A DNA stretch of 64,000 nt from contig NC_088297.1 in assembly GCF_032854445.1 (NCBI RefSeq), positions 21,527,127 to 21,591,126 of the forward strand. The letters are read 5' to 3'. Origin of the DNA: Liolophura sinensis (Eukaryota; Mollusca; Polyplacophora; Chitonida; Chitonidae). The notes beneath the pieces were generated by a model. It saw nothing but the letters and a program-made list of their open reading frames with translations, made no database searches and was not told the origin of the DNA. A program made the translations under genes and the position numbers. Below are positions 22,352 to 34,562 of the stretch, piece after piece; within the stretch, counting starts at the first letter, position 1; each line of letters opens with the position of its first letter.

Positions 22352-25300
22352 GCAGCTTAGAGTAAAACCAGAGTAGCGACGACAGTATGACGATAGCTGA
22401 CAAATGATCACACGTCACCGGTGAAATACGGCTATAGCATGAAGAATAAAACCATGGCAGCGACGACAGTGTGATATTTGGCAAATGATCACACGTCACC
22501 GGTGAAATACGACTATAGCATGAAGAATAAAACCATGGCAGCGACGACAGTGTGATATTTGGCAAATGATCACACGTCATCGGTGAAATACGACTATAGC
22601 ATGAAGAATAAAACCATGGCAGCGACGACAGTGTGATATTTGGCAAATGATCACACGTCACCGGTGAAATACGACTATAGCATGAAGAATAAAACCAGAG
22701 CAGCGGCGACAGTATGACGATAGCTGGCAAATGATCACACGTCATTGGTGAAATACGACTATAGCATGAAGAATAAAACCATGGCAGCGACGACATTGTG
22801 ATATATGGCAAATGATCACACGTCACCGGTGAAATATGACTATAGCATGAAGAATAAAACCATGGCAGCGACCACAGTGTGATATTTGGCAAATGATCAC
22901 ACGTCACCGGTGAAATACGACTATAGCATGAAGAATAAAACCATGGCAGCGACGACAGTGTGATAGTTGGCAAATGGTCACACATCACCGGTGAAATATG
23001 GAATCAAGCATACAGAGGAAAAACAGAGTAGCGACGACAGTATGACGATGGCTGGCAAATGATAACATGTCACCAGTGAAATACGACTACAGCATACAGA
23101 GTAAAACCAGAGTAGCGATGACAGTATGACGATAGCTGGCAAATGGTCACACGTCACCGGTGAAATACGACTATAGCATGAAGAATAAAACCATGGCAGC
23201 GACGACAGTGTGATATTTGGCAAATGATCACACGTCACCGGTGAAATACGACTATAGCATGAAGAATAAAACCATGGCAGCGACGACAGTGTGATAGTTG
23301 GCAAATGGTCACACATCACCGGTGAAATATGGAATCAAGCATACAGAGGAAAACCAGAGTAGCGACGACAGTATGACGATAGCTGGCAAATGATAACATG
23401 TCACCAGTGAAATACGACTACAGCATACAGAGTAAAACCAGAGTAGCGATGACAGTATGACGATAGCTGGCAAATGGTCACACGTCACCGGTGAAATACG
23501 ACTATATCATGAAGAATAAAACCATGGCAGCGACGACAGTGTGATATTTGGCAAATGATCACACGTCACCGGTGAAATATGACTATAGCATGAAGAATAA
23601 AACCAGAGCAGCGACGAAAGTGTGATATTTGGCAAATGATCACACGTCACCGGTGAAATACGACTATAGCATGAAGAATAAAACCAGAGCAGCGGCGACA
23701 GTATGACGATAGCTGGCAAATCATCACGCGTCATTGGTGAAATACGACTATAGCATGAAGAATAAAACCATGGCAGCGACGACAGTGTGATATTTGACAA
23801 ATGATCACACGTCACCGGTGAAATACGACTATAGCATGAAGAATAAAACCATGGCAGCGACGACAGTGTGATAGTTGGCAAATGATCACAAGTCACCGGT
23901 GAAATACGACTATAGCATGAAGAATAAAACCATGGCAGCGACGACAGTGTGATAGTTGGCAAATGGTCACACATCACCGGTGAAATATGGAATCACGCAT
24001 ACAGAGGAAAACCAGAGTAGCGACAACAGTATGACGATAGCTGGCAAATGATAACATGTCACCGGTGAAATACGACTACAGCATACAGAGTAAAACCAGA
24101 GTAGCGACGACAGTATGACGATAGCTGGCAAATGGTCACACGTCACCGGTGAAATACGACTATAGCATGAAGAATAAAACCATGGCAGCGACGACAGTGT
24201 GATATATGGCAAATGATCGCACGTCACCGAGTGAGTGAGTGAGTGCTTGGGGTTTAACGTCGTACTCAACAATTTTTCAGTCATATGACGACGAACGCAC
24301 GTCACCGATGAAATACGACTATAGCATGAAGAATAAAACCATGGCAGCGACGACAGTGTGATAGTTGGCAAATGATCACACGTCACCGGTGAAATACGAC
24401 TATAGCATACAGAGTAAAACCAGAGTAGCAACGACAGTGTGATAGTTGGCAAATGATCACACCTCATCGGTCAAATACGACTATAGCATGAAGAATAAAA
24501 CCATGGCAGCGACGACAGTGTGATATTTGGCAAATGGTCACACGTCACCGGTGAAATACGACTACAGCATACAGAGTAAAACCAGAGTAGCAACGACAGT
24601 GTGATAGTTGGCAAATGATCACACCTCACCGGTCAAATACGACTATAGCATGAAGAATAAAACCATGGCAGCGACGACAGTGTGATATTTGGCAAATGAT
24701 CACACGTCACCGGTGAAATACGACTATAGCATGAAGAATAAAACCATGGCAGCGACGACAGTGTGATATTTGGCAAATGGTCACATGTCACCGGTGAAAT
24801 ATGGAATCAAGCATACAGAGGAAAACCAGAGTAGCGACGACAGTATGATGATAGCTGGCAAATGATAACACGTCACCGGTGAAATACGACTACAGCATAC
24901 AGAGTAAAACCAGAGTAGCGACGACAGTATGACGATAGCTGGCAAATGGTCACACGTCACCGGTGAAATACGACTATAGCATGAAGAATAAAACCATGGT
25001 AGCGACGACAGTGTGATATTTGGCAAATGATCACACGTCATCGGTGAAATACGACTACAGCATACAGAGTAAAACCAGAGTAGCGACGACAGTATGACGA
25101 TAGCTGGCAAATGATCACACGTCATTGGTGAAATACGACTATAGCATGAAGAATAAAACCATGGCAGCGACGACAGTGTGATATTTGGCAAATGATCACA
25201 CGTCACCGGTGAAATACGACTATAGCATGAAGAATAAAACCATGGCAGCGGCGACAGTGTGATATTTGACAAATGATAACACGTCACCGGTGAAATACGG

Positions 25301-26436
25301 CTATAGCATGAAAAATAAAACAATGGCAGCGACGACAGTGTGATATTTGGCAAATGATCACACGTCACCGGTGAAATACGACTATAGCATGAAGAATAAA
25401 ACCATGGCAGCGATGACAGTGTGATATTTGGCAAATGATCACACGTCACCGGTGAAATACGACTATAGCATGAAGAATAAAACCATGGCAGCGACGACAG
25501 TGTGATATTTGGCAAATGATCACGCGTCACCGGTGAAATACGACTATAGCATGAAGAATAAAACCATGGCAGCGGCAACAGTGCGATATTTGACAAATGA
25601 TCACACGTCACCGGTGAAATACGACTATAGCATGAAGAATAAAACCATGGCAGCGACGACAGTGTGATAGTTGGCAAATGATCACGCGTCACCGGTGAAA
25701 TACGACTATAGCATGAAGAATAAAACCATGGCAGCGGCAACAGTGCAATATTTGACAAATGATCACACGTCACCGGTGAAATACGACTATAGCATGAAGA
25801 ATAAAACCATGGCAGCGACGACAGTGTGATATTTGACAAATGATCACACGTCACCGGTGAAATACGACTATAGCATGAAGAATAAAACCATGGCAGCGAC
25901 GACAGTGTGATATTTGGCAAATGATCACGCATCACCGGTGAAATACGACTATAGCATGAAGAATAAAACCATGGCAGCGGCAACAGTGTGATATTTGGCA
26001 AATGGTCACACGTCACCGGTGAAATACGACTATAGCATGAAGAATAAAACCATGGCAGCGGCGACAGTGCGATATTTGACAAATGATCACACGTCACCGG
26101 TGAAATATGACTATAGCATGAAGAATAAAACCATGGCAGCGACGACAGTGCGATATTTGACAAATGATCACACGTCACCGGTGAAATACGGCTATAGCAT
26201 GAAGAATAAAACCATGGCAGCGACGACAGTGTGATATTTGGCAAATGATCACGCGTCACCGGTGAAATACGACTATAGCATGAAGAATAAAACCATGGCA
26301 GCGACGACAGTGTGATATTTGACAAATGATCACACGTCACCGGTGAAATACGGCTATAGCATGAAGAATAAAACCATGGCAGCGACGACAGTGTGATATT
26401 TGACAAATGATCACACGTCACCGGTGAAATACGGAA
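22352..26436. repeat. Satellite array, about 50 monomers of 81 and 84 bp
   Basis: Two monomer classes alternate. Class A is 81 bp (landmarks CCATGGCAGCGACGACAGTG, TGGCAAATGATCACACG, TCACCGGTGA, GACTATAGCATGAAG). Class B is about 84 bp (AGAGTAGCGACGACAGTATG, ACGATAGCTGGCAAATG). B monomers occur mostly in pairs joined by a GGAATCAAGCATACAGAGG junction. Because both lengths are multiples of 3, long open frames appear on the minus strand (up to 546 codons) and some on the plus; these are by-products. The array starts beside a SINE stub and ends at a GGAATCAGG junction. A SINE-like piece interrupts it at 24228-24296. Confidence 0.97.
24228..24298. mobile_element. Second SINE family: short insertion inside the satellite
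   Basis: GAGTGAGTGAGTGAGTGCTT, GGGGTTTAACGTCGTACTCA and ACAATTTTTCAGTCATATGA are not satellite sequence and match the start of the element at 38876. The satellite resumes with CGCACGTCACCGATG; CGCACGTCACCGA appears on both sides, consistent with a target duplication. Confidence 0.8.
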
Positions 26437-26689
26437 TCAGGACCTCATTAGCACTTCCGTTTCTCAGGACAAAAGTAATTCTGTGTATTTAGGGTGTGAA
26501 GTTCTTTTTTCGCTGCAAGCCTGCCATTTTTGGAGTACAGGTGTAAGCTTGGTATCAAAATGATGGAAATTGACCACGCTTTTTGCACGTAGAAGTTATA
26601 ATGATGAAAGTTTGAAATTCTGGGCAAGAGGACACAAGGAGACGGGTGCTGATGATGCACCAAAGCTTAGTGGCCACGGAATGTTTGAT

Positions 26690-26908
26690 TTTTTTTTCAC
26701 TTATACGACGGCGGCCAGCATTATGGTGGGTGGAAACCGGGCACAGCCCAGGGGAAACCCACGACCATCCGCAGGTTGCTGCAAGACCTTCCCACTTACG
26801 GCCAGAGAGGAAGCCAGCATGAGCTGGACTTGAACTCACAGCGACCGCATTGTTGAGAGGCTTCTGGGTCTTTACGCTGCGCTAACCGACTGAGCCACGG
26901 AGGCCCCT
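26690..26908 (-). mobile_element. SINE with target duplication, 3' tail replaced by poly(A)
   Basis: Head to body present (GAGCCACGGAGGCCCC; CACTTATACGACGGCGGCCA), but the last 50 bp of the SINE are missing and a run of T (A on the element strand) follows. CGGAATGTTTGA at 26678-26689 and 26909-26920 is a 12-bp target duplication, so this is an independent insertion. Confidence 0.92.
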
Positions 26909-27154
26909 CGGAATGTTTGAGGATGAGCTACAACGCTAAACGTTAACATTGTCGCTTATGGAAAATCAATGGGGGTCTGAGGTCCTACACGACGGCGGCA
27001 AGCACTACAGTGGGCGGAAACAGTGGACAGTCTATTTTAGGATATCGGCACTTGATTCCTTGTTTTCCCATCTGAATATTTTGTAACTTCAAATTGGCAG
27101 GAATTGGAGAACTGTCGTTTTTCCAATATTTTATGATAATTTCTGCTAAAACTT

Positions 27155-27525
27155 AGATTTAGTAGCAAGGATAGCAAAGAGCTCGCCTGTGTAGGAGACA
27201 TGGTTACTGTAGTTGTGAATTTAGGGTAATTAATATGCTCACAGATTATCAACGACGGAACACCCCCCTCATGTCATTGTTCTTCATATGTATGTAAAAC
27301 TTCAGCTCATGTACAGAGTACTGAATTTTGTGATTCACGGTAAGGAATATGCACACAGCACATCAATGATGGAAAGTCAACCTCATGCAAAAGCTGAGCT
27401 CAATACACGCAGTATTGAGATACCACTAACATTTACTTTAACGTTCCCCGTTATTGGACGGAACACAAACGCTCGGGGTACGACATAAGTACGTCTGTAC
27501 TTTACTCTGGTGAGCTACAAAGGAA
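27155..27525 (+). repeat. Dispersed repeat Y, copy 1
   Basis: AGCAAAGAGCTCGCCTGTGT, GGGTAATTAATATGCTCACA, CTCATGTCATTGTTCTTCAT, TTATTGGACGGAACACAAAC and TACGACATAAGTACGTCTGT have counterparts in the same order at 62855-63305. No ORF and no recognised family. A third, weaker trace may lie at 6935-7000. Confidence 0.65.
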
Positions 27526-28436
27526 TAATGCATTCCAGGCCGGCGATTGAACACTGAATCTAGCGAGGCCTAATCGTGCTGAATATTGAGGAAAGCAGTC
27601 AAAGAAAGGCAGACATTGTCAGATTTACACGGTTTTTAATAATTACAGAAGTCTTGATACTGCCTGCATATTCACAGAGCGAAGAGTTACGACAAGGCTA
27701 AATACATGACCCGGCTGCCATTGATGGCGACCATGTGCCCAAGATGGCGACCAGTTGACAGAACAGGCGACCAGGCCCCAAAATCACCCCCACTAGGGGG
27801 CGCTGAACCGACAAGCTAAGAGGAAAGGCACCTACATTAAATTGTTTAAAAGATATGACATAAAAATTAAATGGTGAGGATGTCAAATAAACATGAAAAC
27901 AAAAACCAAAAAAAAAAAAACCAAAAAAAAAAAAAACTGAGCACATGAACAGCAAGTGAATATAAAAGGGCGTAGTTACATACAATGAATACAATGATTA
28001 CGAAAGTTGAAAAACTGGACTTAATCCAGCTTTGAACATGAGAGTACTGATGTTCAGTTTCTATCAGGATGGTAAACGGTAATTTGTGAAGGTAAAAAAT
28101 CAGCAAACTAAATATACAAAAAAAACCCAAAACAATTCAGCGTTATCATAGAAATGCTGTGAGAGTTGTATTTTTATTACACAATGTATATCGTGAGGGC
28201 AAGAAAATGAATAACAGACAGAGGAAAAACAAAGAGACAATAGCTAACGGTACATTTATATTTACGCCAGTCCACAACCGCATTTTCAGTGACATATCAG
28301 ACCCATTTCACAGTTCTAGTTTTCAATCAATCTGTGAATCTGTGATTTTTTTCCTTTTGTATACACAACTAGTCATTGACATATATACACAAATACTATA
28401 CAAAAATCCCCCAGACATTGAATCACTATTTATACA

Positions 28437-28437
28437 A

Positions 28438-28469
<32 letters not shown>

Positions 28470-28535
28470 ACATTTGATATATATATATATGTGTGTGTGT
28501 GTTAATTACACACACACATATATATGTATACATAC
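28437..28535 (+). repeat. Compound TA/TG/CA microsatellite
   Basis: (AT)n, (GTAT)n, (TG)n and (CA)n tracts. GTGTGTGTGTTAATTACACA makes the centre self-complementary. Confidence 0.95.
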
Positions 28536-30796
28536 CGTAACAATTTCTTTAAACAGATATGAAAATGTATAATAAATAATTTTTGTCCACAAGTTCGAGG
28601 TTTTGTTTTTCTGCAGCGAGCAATTGTTCACGTCAGTAGTACCAGAACGAGACTCTTCCTTAAATTACAATGGTAGTGTGTAGGAGGTTAAGTGGGTGGA
28701 TGGGGGAGTTCAGGGGCGTGAGAGGGTGAGGAGGGGTCGGTTGGGTTAAAGTGAGTAACACTTGGAAAAAAAAAAAAAGAGAGAGAGAAAAAATCTTAGT
28801 GAAAAAAAAAAAATTGTCCACTGACGGCATTCAGCCAACATGTATTGATAAAATCAACAAATATTCTCTTCTCGAATTCATATCCTTGTTTTAATTTCAC
28901 TATCCATAACTTCGTTAACACACATGGCAACTCACATGACTGAAGGTTTGTGTGTGGGAGGGGTGGGGTGAAATATTACAGCTGACATGAAACAATTACC
29001 ATATCGTTTTTCTAATTTTATTATTTAGCTTTTCTCCAGATAAAAGGGATTCAATTTTTCCTCGCATTTATCAAATCCCACAATTTATTTAAAAAAATTT
29101 GAAATATTTGGCCGTTTACAAAAAAAAAAAAAAATGGTACTTCCATTATATATGTATTATTCATTGCTTAAAAAATAACCTAAATATGGACTTTTTCTAC
29201 AAATTTCATACACTTGTTTGGCAATTGCAAATACTGGTAATATATTTTCAGCCTCTTTACGAGTCTGACCAACATTACAGTCCTCCAACATGGAAGATCA
29301 ACAAACAACAGGGGGATATATGAAAATCAGTTTTGATACAAAGATTAGTTGTCACAAAAAGATTCTGGAAACATCTTAGTGCAATGACAGGAATGATAAC
29401 AGTGATGACGCCACACCTAGGAAAAGGGAGATAAATCTCGCTTGGAACTTGACATGACAGGCAAGGAAACACTGGCCAAAGTTGAACATGACAGTTTAAC
29501 AAAACAAACTCAAGAAATGGATTGTTAAGTCAGTGCGAGATATAAAGGAATCAGAGGATTTTTTTTCTTCTTTCATATGTTAGGTGTTTTACCAATTTCA
29601 CTCTGTTCATTCTAATGCACAATTAAATGGGTCTGAATCTTACCATGATTGTTCCACTCTACTGGCATTCAAAATTTTGAAATTTAAAAATCTTTGGGTC
29701 ATTCTTCAACACTTCCAACAAAGCATACAAAATGTATTTGTCAAAAAATTTTAATATTCTATCAGCATATCTTATTTTGAAACTGCTGAATAACTGAAAA
29801 AAAAAAAACTCATTTAATAAAAACAAAAATAATAAAAACAAAATAAAAATGTCTGGGCTTGGTTAAAAAAATTAGTTTGTTTAATTCTTAAAAAAAGAAT
29901 TCTATGCATTTTCATGTTAAAACAGTCAGACATTTTTACATCACGTGATTAAACTTCAAGAAAGATGAATAAAAACGACCTTATGCTGCACTTTTAAAAA
30001 AATAAAATTTCACTGGCAGTCTCATTATCTTGCCCTAAAACGATCTATTCACACACCCACACACAAATGACAACCATTTGTGTTATAACAAAAGCGACTG
30101 GGCTGCAGTATCAAAATTGCTACTTAGTAACCTTAACAACAACAACAACAACAGGAAGAAGACACTGTGTTCTTGAGCCAGGATAAAGCACAATTTTGCA
30201 CAGTATTAAAGAATCAAAATATGAATCAATGCTAAAGGCTCCTTAATTAGACATAATTAATGACACCCCCTGATTTTAGTCAAGGTCATTTCCAAGGTCA
30301 ACCTCTAGTATTTACAGATTACATGAGGAAATCGTGAAAAGCCTATAACAAAAAAAAAAAAAAAAGAAAGAATTTTTTTACATTGTTCAATATCAGAGAC
30401 ATGGGCATTTTTCACACATAACCTGTCGCCACGTCAAGGTGGTGCAGATTTCATGTAATTGAAGTTTTCCGGTTGACAAGGGTAATATTTAAACACTTTT
30501 GTCTCAACCATTCTAAAAGAGCTGCCAATATAGTACAGAGATAAAAAAACCTCTTAAAACATTTCTCTATTGGACTTGTTTCAAAAGAAGAGGACAAACT
30601 TGTTTCCAAACACTTTGATTTTTCAGAGCAGCTTAGACAATGTATGAATAATGAAAATAATGAAAACAAGTTATGAGTGAAGAGTATTACTGAGGAAAAC
30701 TTTCACATGACCTAGTTAAAAATATATGACCCAGTTTAGGAGATGACCTACATTCCAAGATACATTGACTCCTAATGCTTCAGTTTCATCAACTGA

Positions 30797-30833
<37 letters not shown>

Positions 30834-31140
30834 TAAAGTGGTTCTGTTATTTTGAAAACTGACCGTGTGGGCTGATTAAAAATTGCTTAAAAAGACATTA
30901 AAACTATGGATTTTATCACCACTACAAGCATGATGAAGGTGAATATGCCGTGAAAAAGTGATAATAACAAACTTTCAACCTCTGATGTGAAACTTCTCAT
31001 GACATGATTAGAGCAAGACAAAATACTAAAACACACAGAATAGTATGTCTTCCTCATTAAAATTTTTGGAACTGATATGGTTACCTAGCAAGAGCAAACT
31101 GGTGGAACACATATCTGCTATAAGCGATCACTTAAAACAA

Positions 31141-31165
31141 CCCCCCCCCCCCCCCAAAAAAAAAA
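31141..31165 (+). repeat. C15-A10 homopolymer pair
   Basis: Fifteen C followed by ten A. Other long A runs nearby are at 30800-30827 and 27908-27936. Confidence 0.95.
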
Positions 31166-31305
31166 CAGCCAAGCAATTGCACCAGTAAGGGTAACCACTC
31201 CATGTCTTTAATACAAGAGTTCTTCCCCTTTGGTATGTGTCCTTGAGACCTCACCAGATGGCGCTGGTGACAGATGTGCCGGAGTACATCGCTAATTTCT
31301 AAATC

Positions 31306-31320
31306 CTAAATTAAGAGAGC
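31306..31320 (-). CDS. Candidate alternative terminal Scribble coding segment
   Basis: A long pyrimidine tract followed by TTGCAG on the minus strand ends at 31321. Joined in phase 0 after KTIEKE of exon 16, it would add four residues (ALLI) and a stop. This is inference from splice-site quality only; four codons carry no family signal. Transcript data would settle it. Confidence 0.3.
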   Translation of the reverse strand, partial: ALLI

Positions 31321-31570
31321 CTGCAAGAAAAAAAAAATTATTAAAGCAAAATATTACGAAAACCTCTACAAGACAAATTAATCAGAGATATAGCAAAAAA
31401 TAAGTGGATGGTCTGGACTAAAACAAATGGATGAATGTATTTGCCATTAAAGACATTTCTGATCACAACAAAGGATAACCTCTGAACAGCAGGCTATGTG
31501 CACTGCCATCCCCGGGTGATGTGCAGCTGCAGTTGTCAGGCAGTTCATGGAAGATGAAATCACCATTTAC

Positions 31571-31809
31571 TTTTATTTTATTTATTTATTTATATGATTG
31601 GTGTTTTACGCCATACTCAAGAATATTTCACTTATACGACGGCGATCAGCATTATGGTGGGTGGAAACCGGGCACAGCCCGGGGGAAACCCACGACCATC
31701 CGCAGATTGTTGGCAGACCTTCCCACTTACGGCCGAAGAGGAAGCCAGCATGAGCTCCTGGGTCATTACACTGCGCTAGGCGCTAACCAACTGAGCCACG
31801 GAGGCCCCC
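31571..31809 (-). mobile_element. tRNA-derived SINE with 15-bp target duplication
   Basis: Near full length, with a small deletion where ACTTGAACTCACAGCG is expected. GAAATCACCATTTAC (31556-31570) and GAAATCACCCTTTAC (31810-31824) are the flanking target duplications with one difference. Confidence 0.93.
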
Positions 31810-31967
31810 GAAATCACCCTTTACAGCGAAATTTGCATGTGAACAGATTTTGACATTTATCATAGCACTGAGTCCATACTGTCCCTCAAACAAATTGAAG
31901 CACATTTCTGAACTTGACAGGATTAGTCTTAATGAGGTGTGAGCTTCTGGCAGCCAAACTTACCAGG

Positions 31968-32502
31968 GGCCACTTGCACAAATGGACCGTCAGCCGGAAT
32001 TGATTGTAAATCACTAAAATCTCGACTGTAGCCATAGCTTACCATCGACCACCTCTTGCTCAAAGGGATTGAAAGCTACGATAGTTGTAACTTACAATAC
32101 AAAATTACAATCGGGTCGTCTCTGTTATACATATTTACAACTGTCACAAAATGAATGTTCACTACAAATGATTGTACTTGTTTGACTTGGTCTGCAAAGA
32201 TAAGCAATTTGTCTCATGAAAATGTTACAAGATTATTTTCATACGTTGTTGTTAGCTGCAGAATTATGATGATGTAGAACTCGTTGGCAAATAAACTGTA
32301 GGAGCAAGAAAAGTTACTGACTGGTACAGTGTCCATTTACACAGGCCAATCTTTATGTACAAGTCAGAGTTCGCAAAAAAATACTATCCCCTTATAATCC
32401 CATTGTGCACGCGGCACAACTTATTTTTACAATCAATTATAAACTCAACTGTAGGGTCTACGATCGATTGTACCTACGATCTATTTGTGTAAGCTGGTCG
32501 TG
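31968..32502. mobile_element. MITE-like element with subterminal inverted repeats
   Basis: The left end GGGGCCACTTGCACAAATGG, ACCGTCAGCCGGAATTGATT and the right end AATCAATTATAAACTCAACT, ACGATCTATTTGTGTAAGCT are imperfect inverted repeats. The interior is AT-rich without a convincing ORF. Lies between the last Scribble exon and the candidate terminal exon. Confidence 0.55.
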
Positions 32503-34334
32503 TTGCGAGATGATAACTGACCTTCCCTACCGCCTCTGCGATAATAATGGTGTTTGTGAACTGGGTTCCTTGTCTTCTAAACTTAGCTCTATAATTTGTT
32601 GTTTTGTGACCTCTACCTGTTAGAAGACAAGAAGTCAAAAAGGAAAAGCCCCTGTTAGTAAAGTTGTAACAGAAAAACAAAGTTAAAAGCACTGGCAAAC
32701 ATGTTAAAGATTTAGTATTATGTTAGTACATATACAAGCAGATGCACTATCAAATAAGCATATGGCACTATCAAATAAGCATATGACACTATAGCTTGCT
32801 GACAGAGAGAAAGAAAGGTAACCGATAAGAGCTGACATTACAAAGCTTCACACAATGTCCTCGTATCATAGTTCAATAGTCTGAAAGCAAAACCTAACAC
32901 ACAAAATAAGAACTGTAGGGAGGCATCTTGGTGATGACGCCCTGTGGGAGATGTCCACAGGAAGATGACTCATTGAAACAGTCAACTGTCCAATATCACT
33001 TCCCCTGGACAACACCCAGATGGCACTGTGGCCATACCGCTCCTTGGGCAATAACTCAGTTTTGTTTCTAACTTCCATAAAGTTGCAGTAATTTTCATTC
33101 CACGTTCGGCCGTTTGTAATATCAGCTCAAAGGGATTACTATTATTTTTATCAGCAGCAAATACTGCTGAATGAATTTCAACTTATGAGTTTTGTCAGAA
33201 GCTCTCATGCAAAGCAGTACTTGGCTATTCTTGTAAACATACTACAAGCAAGGTCAACCAAGGATGTTTTTACCGTTCTTAAATACACTGACCAAACATA
33301 TATCAAAGACAATCTGCAACCACAACAGCACCATGTAACAGAATGACTGACCAGAAACCGAAATATCAAATGCTGATTTAAACCAGGAAAATCAGATTTC
33401 ATTTTGGAAGGGAAGAGGTAGGGATGAATGAGTGAGGGGAGCAAAGAATATAAAAAAAATTTAGCAAAAGAATGCCTGTCTCAAATCTACCTGTCCACAA
33501 ACAATTATCCTACTGCAAACACACTATGTACCCCTGCCAGGACTATATCTTTAGTACTCACAAAAGACTAATAACCATACCAACACAAAAGAAACAAATA
33601 CCAACAATGGTACACAAAGAAAAACAAACCACTAGAGGGACAAACCAGGTGAATAGACAGGTAGGCAGACACATACACGGACAAGCTGCACAACTACAAT
33701 ATATGTCAAAGCTGAAAAGCGAGTTTTAGACTCCTGCCAGGGATTGTTTCCCATACTATATTTGGACAAGATGGACAGAAATGTCCCTCAGATACAGATA
33801 CTTTTTTGTCCTGTTTTCCAATAAGAGCACAGAGTTACTTACTTTCATACCTTTAAATGAGGCACGTAAAATTGTGTGCTTTTTGTTTTTTTTTTTTGGT
33901 ATGGTTAATTTTGTTTCTGAGAAATAAAAGACCAAGCGAGCTTAGCTAGACAATGCAAAACTGTGTTGTGTGCCAGTTTAAATGTGTTATATTAACTAAT
34001 GGTAAGAAATACTGAGTCCTGGTGCCAAAATGATCAGTTGTTTCTGATAACAAAAACTAACCAGCAAAATATATACTACACAGATAACACAGATACGCAA
34101 ATAACAGAGGTCAAAAACAAAAACAACAAAACGAAAGAACTTCAGCATGGCAACCCACAAGAAAGCAGACGAATACAGCAGCCTTTGGATCAATACTACA
34201 CAACATCCACAATAAAACTGTCAAAGAAAAAAATCCCAGGATGAAATAAAAGCTTCAGTTTTAAGACAAGAACCACTGACCAGAGAGTAACGAAACTAAA
34301 GGCTAAACCAACCATCACGACACCAGAGGGCGTT

Positions 34335-34562
34335 TTACATGGCAGCCATGTTCAATGTATAAGAATATACCTCTTTTTCAATGGTCTTTTCGACCACTTG
34401 GACAGTTCGTAGCCGAGTCTGACCAGTGACATCGTCAACATATTCTTCTGTTTTATTCGAAACTTTTTCACCGACAAGTCTTTCGGTTTCTTTGGTGGTT
34501 GTATCTCCGTCTCGTAGATGTATAACAAGTTTTTTACTGGATCTACTGTCTATGGGATTGGA
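34335..34562 (-). CDS. SCRIB: Scribble exon 16: probable C-terminus
   Basis: Starts SNPIDSRSSKKLVIHLRDGD and includes EEYVDDVTGQTRLRTVQVVE and KTIEKE. Acceptor TCTAG. If unspliced, it runs on to VYSYTLNMAAM and a TAA at 34335-34337. A possible donor (GAG followed by GTATAT, boundary 34370/34371) lies exactly at a codon edge after KTIEKE, so the last eleven codons may be intron. A strong acceptor at 31321-31330 could then supply the terminal exon. Confidence 0.85.
   Translation of the reverse strand, partial: SNPIDSRSSKKLVIHLRDGDTTTKETERLVGEKVSNKTEEYVDDVTGQTRLRTVQVVEKTIEKEVYSYTLNMAAM

Larger units (their letters stand above)
26440..31300. other. Gene-free stretch; left part repeats, right part possibly Scribble 3' UTR
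   Basis: 26440-27600 holds a SINE and repeat Y. From about 27600 to 31300 no SINE or minisatellite is seen, and the minus strand is rich in T runs, as long animal 3' UTRs often are. An ATTAAA-type polyadenylation signal (minus strand) lies near 27633. Assigning this to Scribble is inference only. 27717-27760 has two GATGGCGACC-type motifs. Confidence 0.35.

Noticed and set aside
24781-26421. 546-codon open frame on the minus strand with 27-residue repeats
   Set aside because: It is exactly the satellite read in one frame. 81 and 84 bp are multiples of 3, so stops are absent by construction. Monomers differ at all codon positions and similar frames restart throughout the array.
22352-26436. 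CRISPR array
   Set aside because: Repeats are contiguous with no unique spacers, and the sequence is eukaryotic.
22283-26908. The SINE stub at 22283 and the SINE at 26690 as two halves of one SINE split by the array
   Set aside because: The stub ends in TTTCA and the right SINE begins in TTTCAC, which looked complementary. But the right SINE has its own 12-bp target duplication (CGGAATGTTTGA on both sides), and the stub belongs to the 148-bp duplication.
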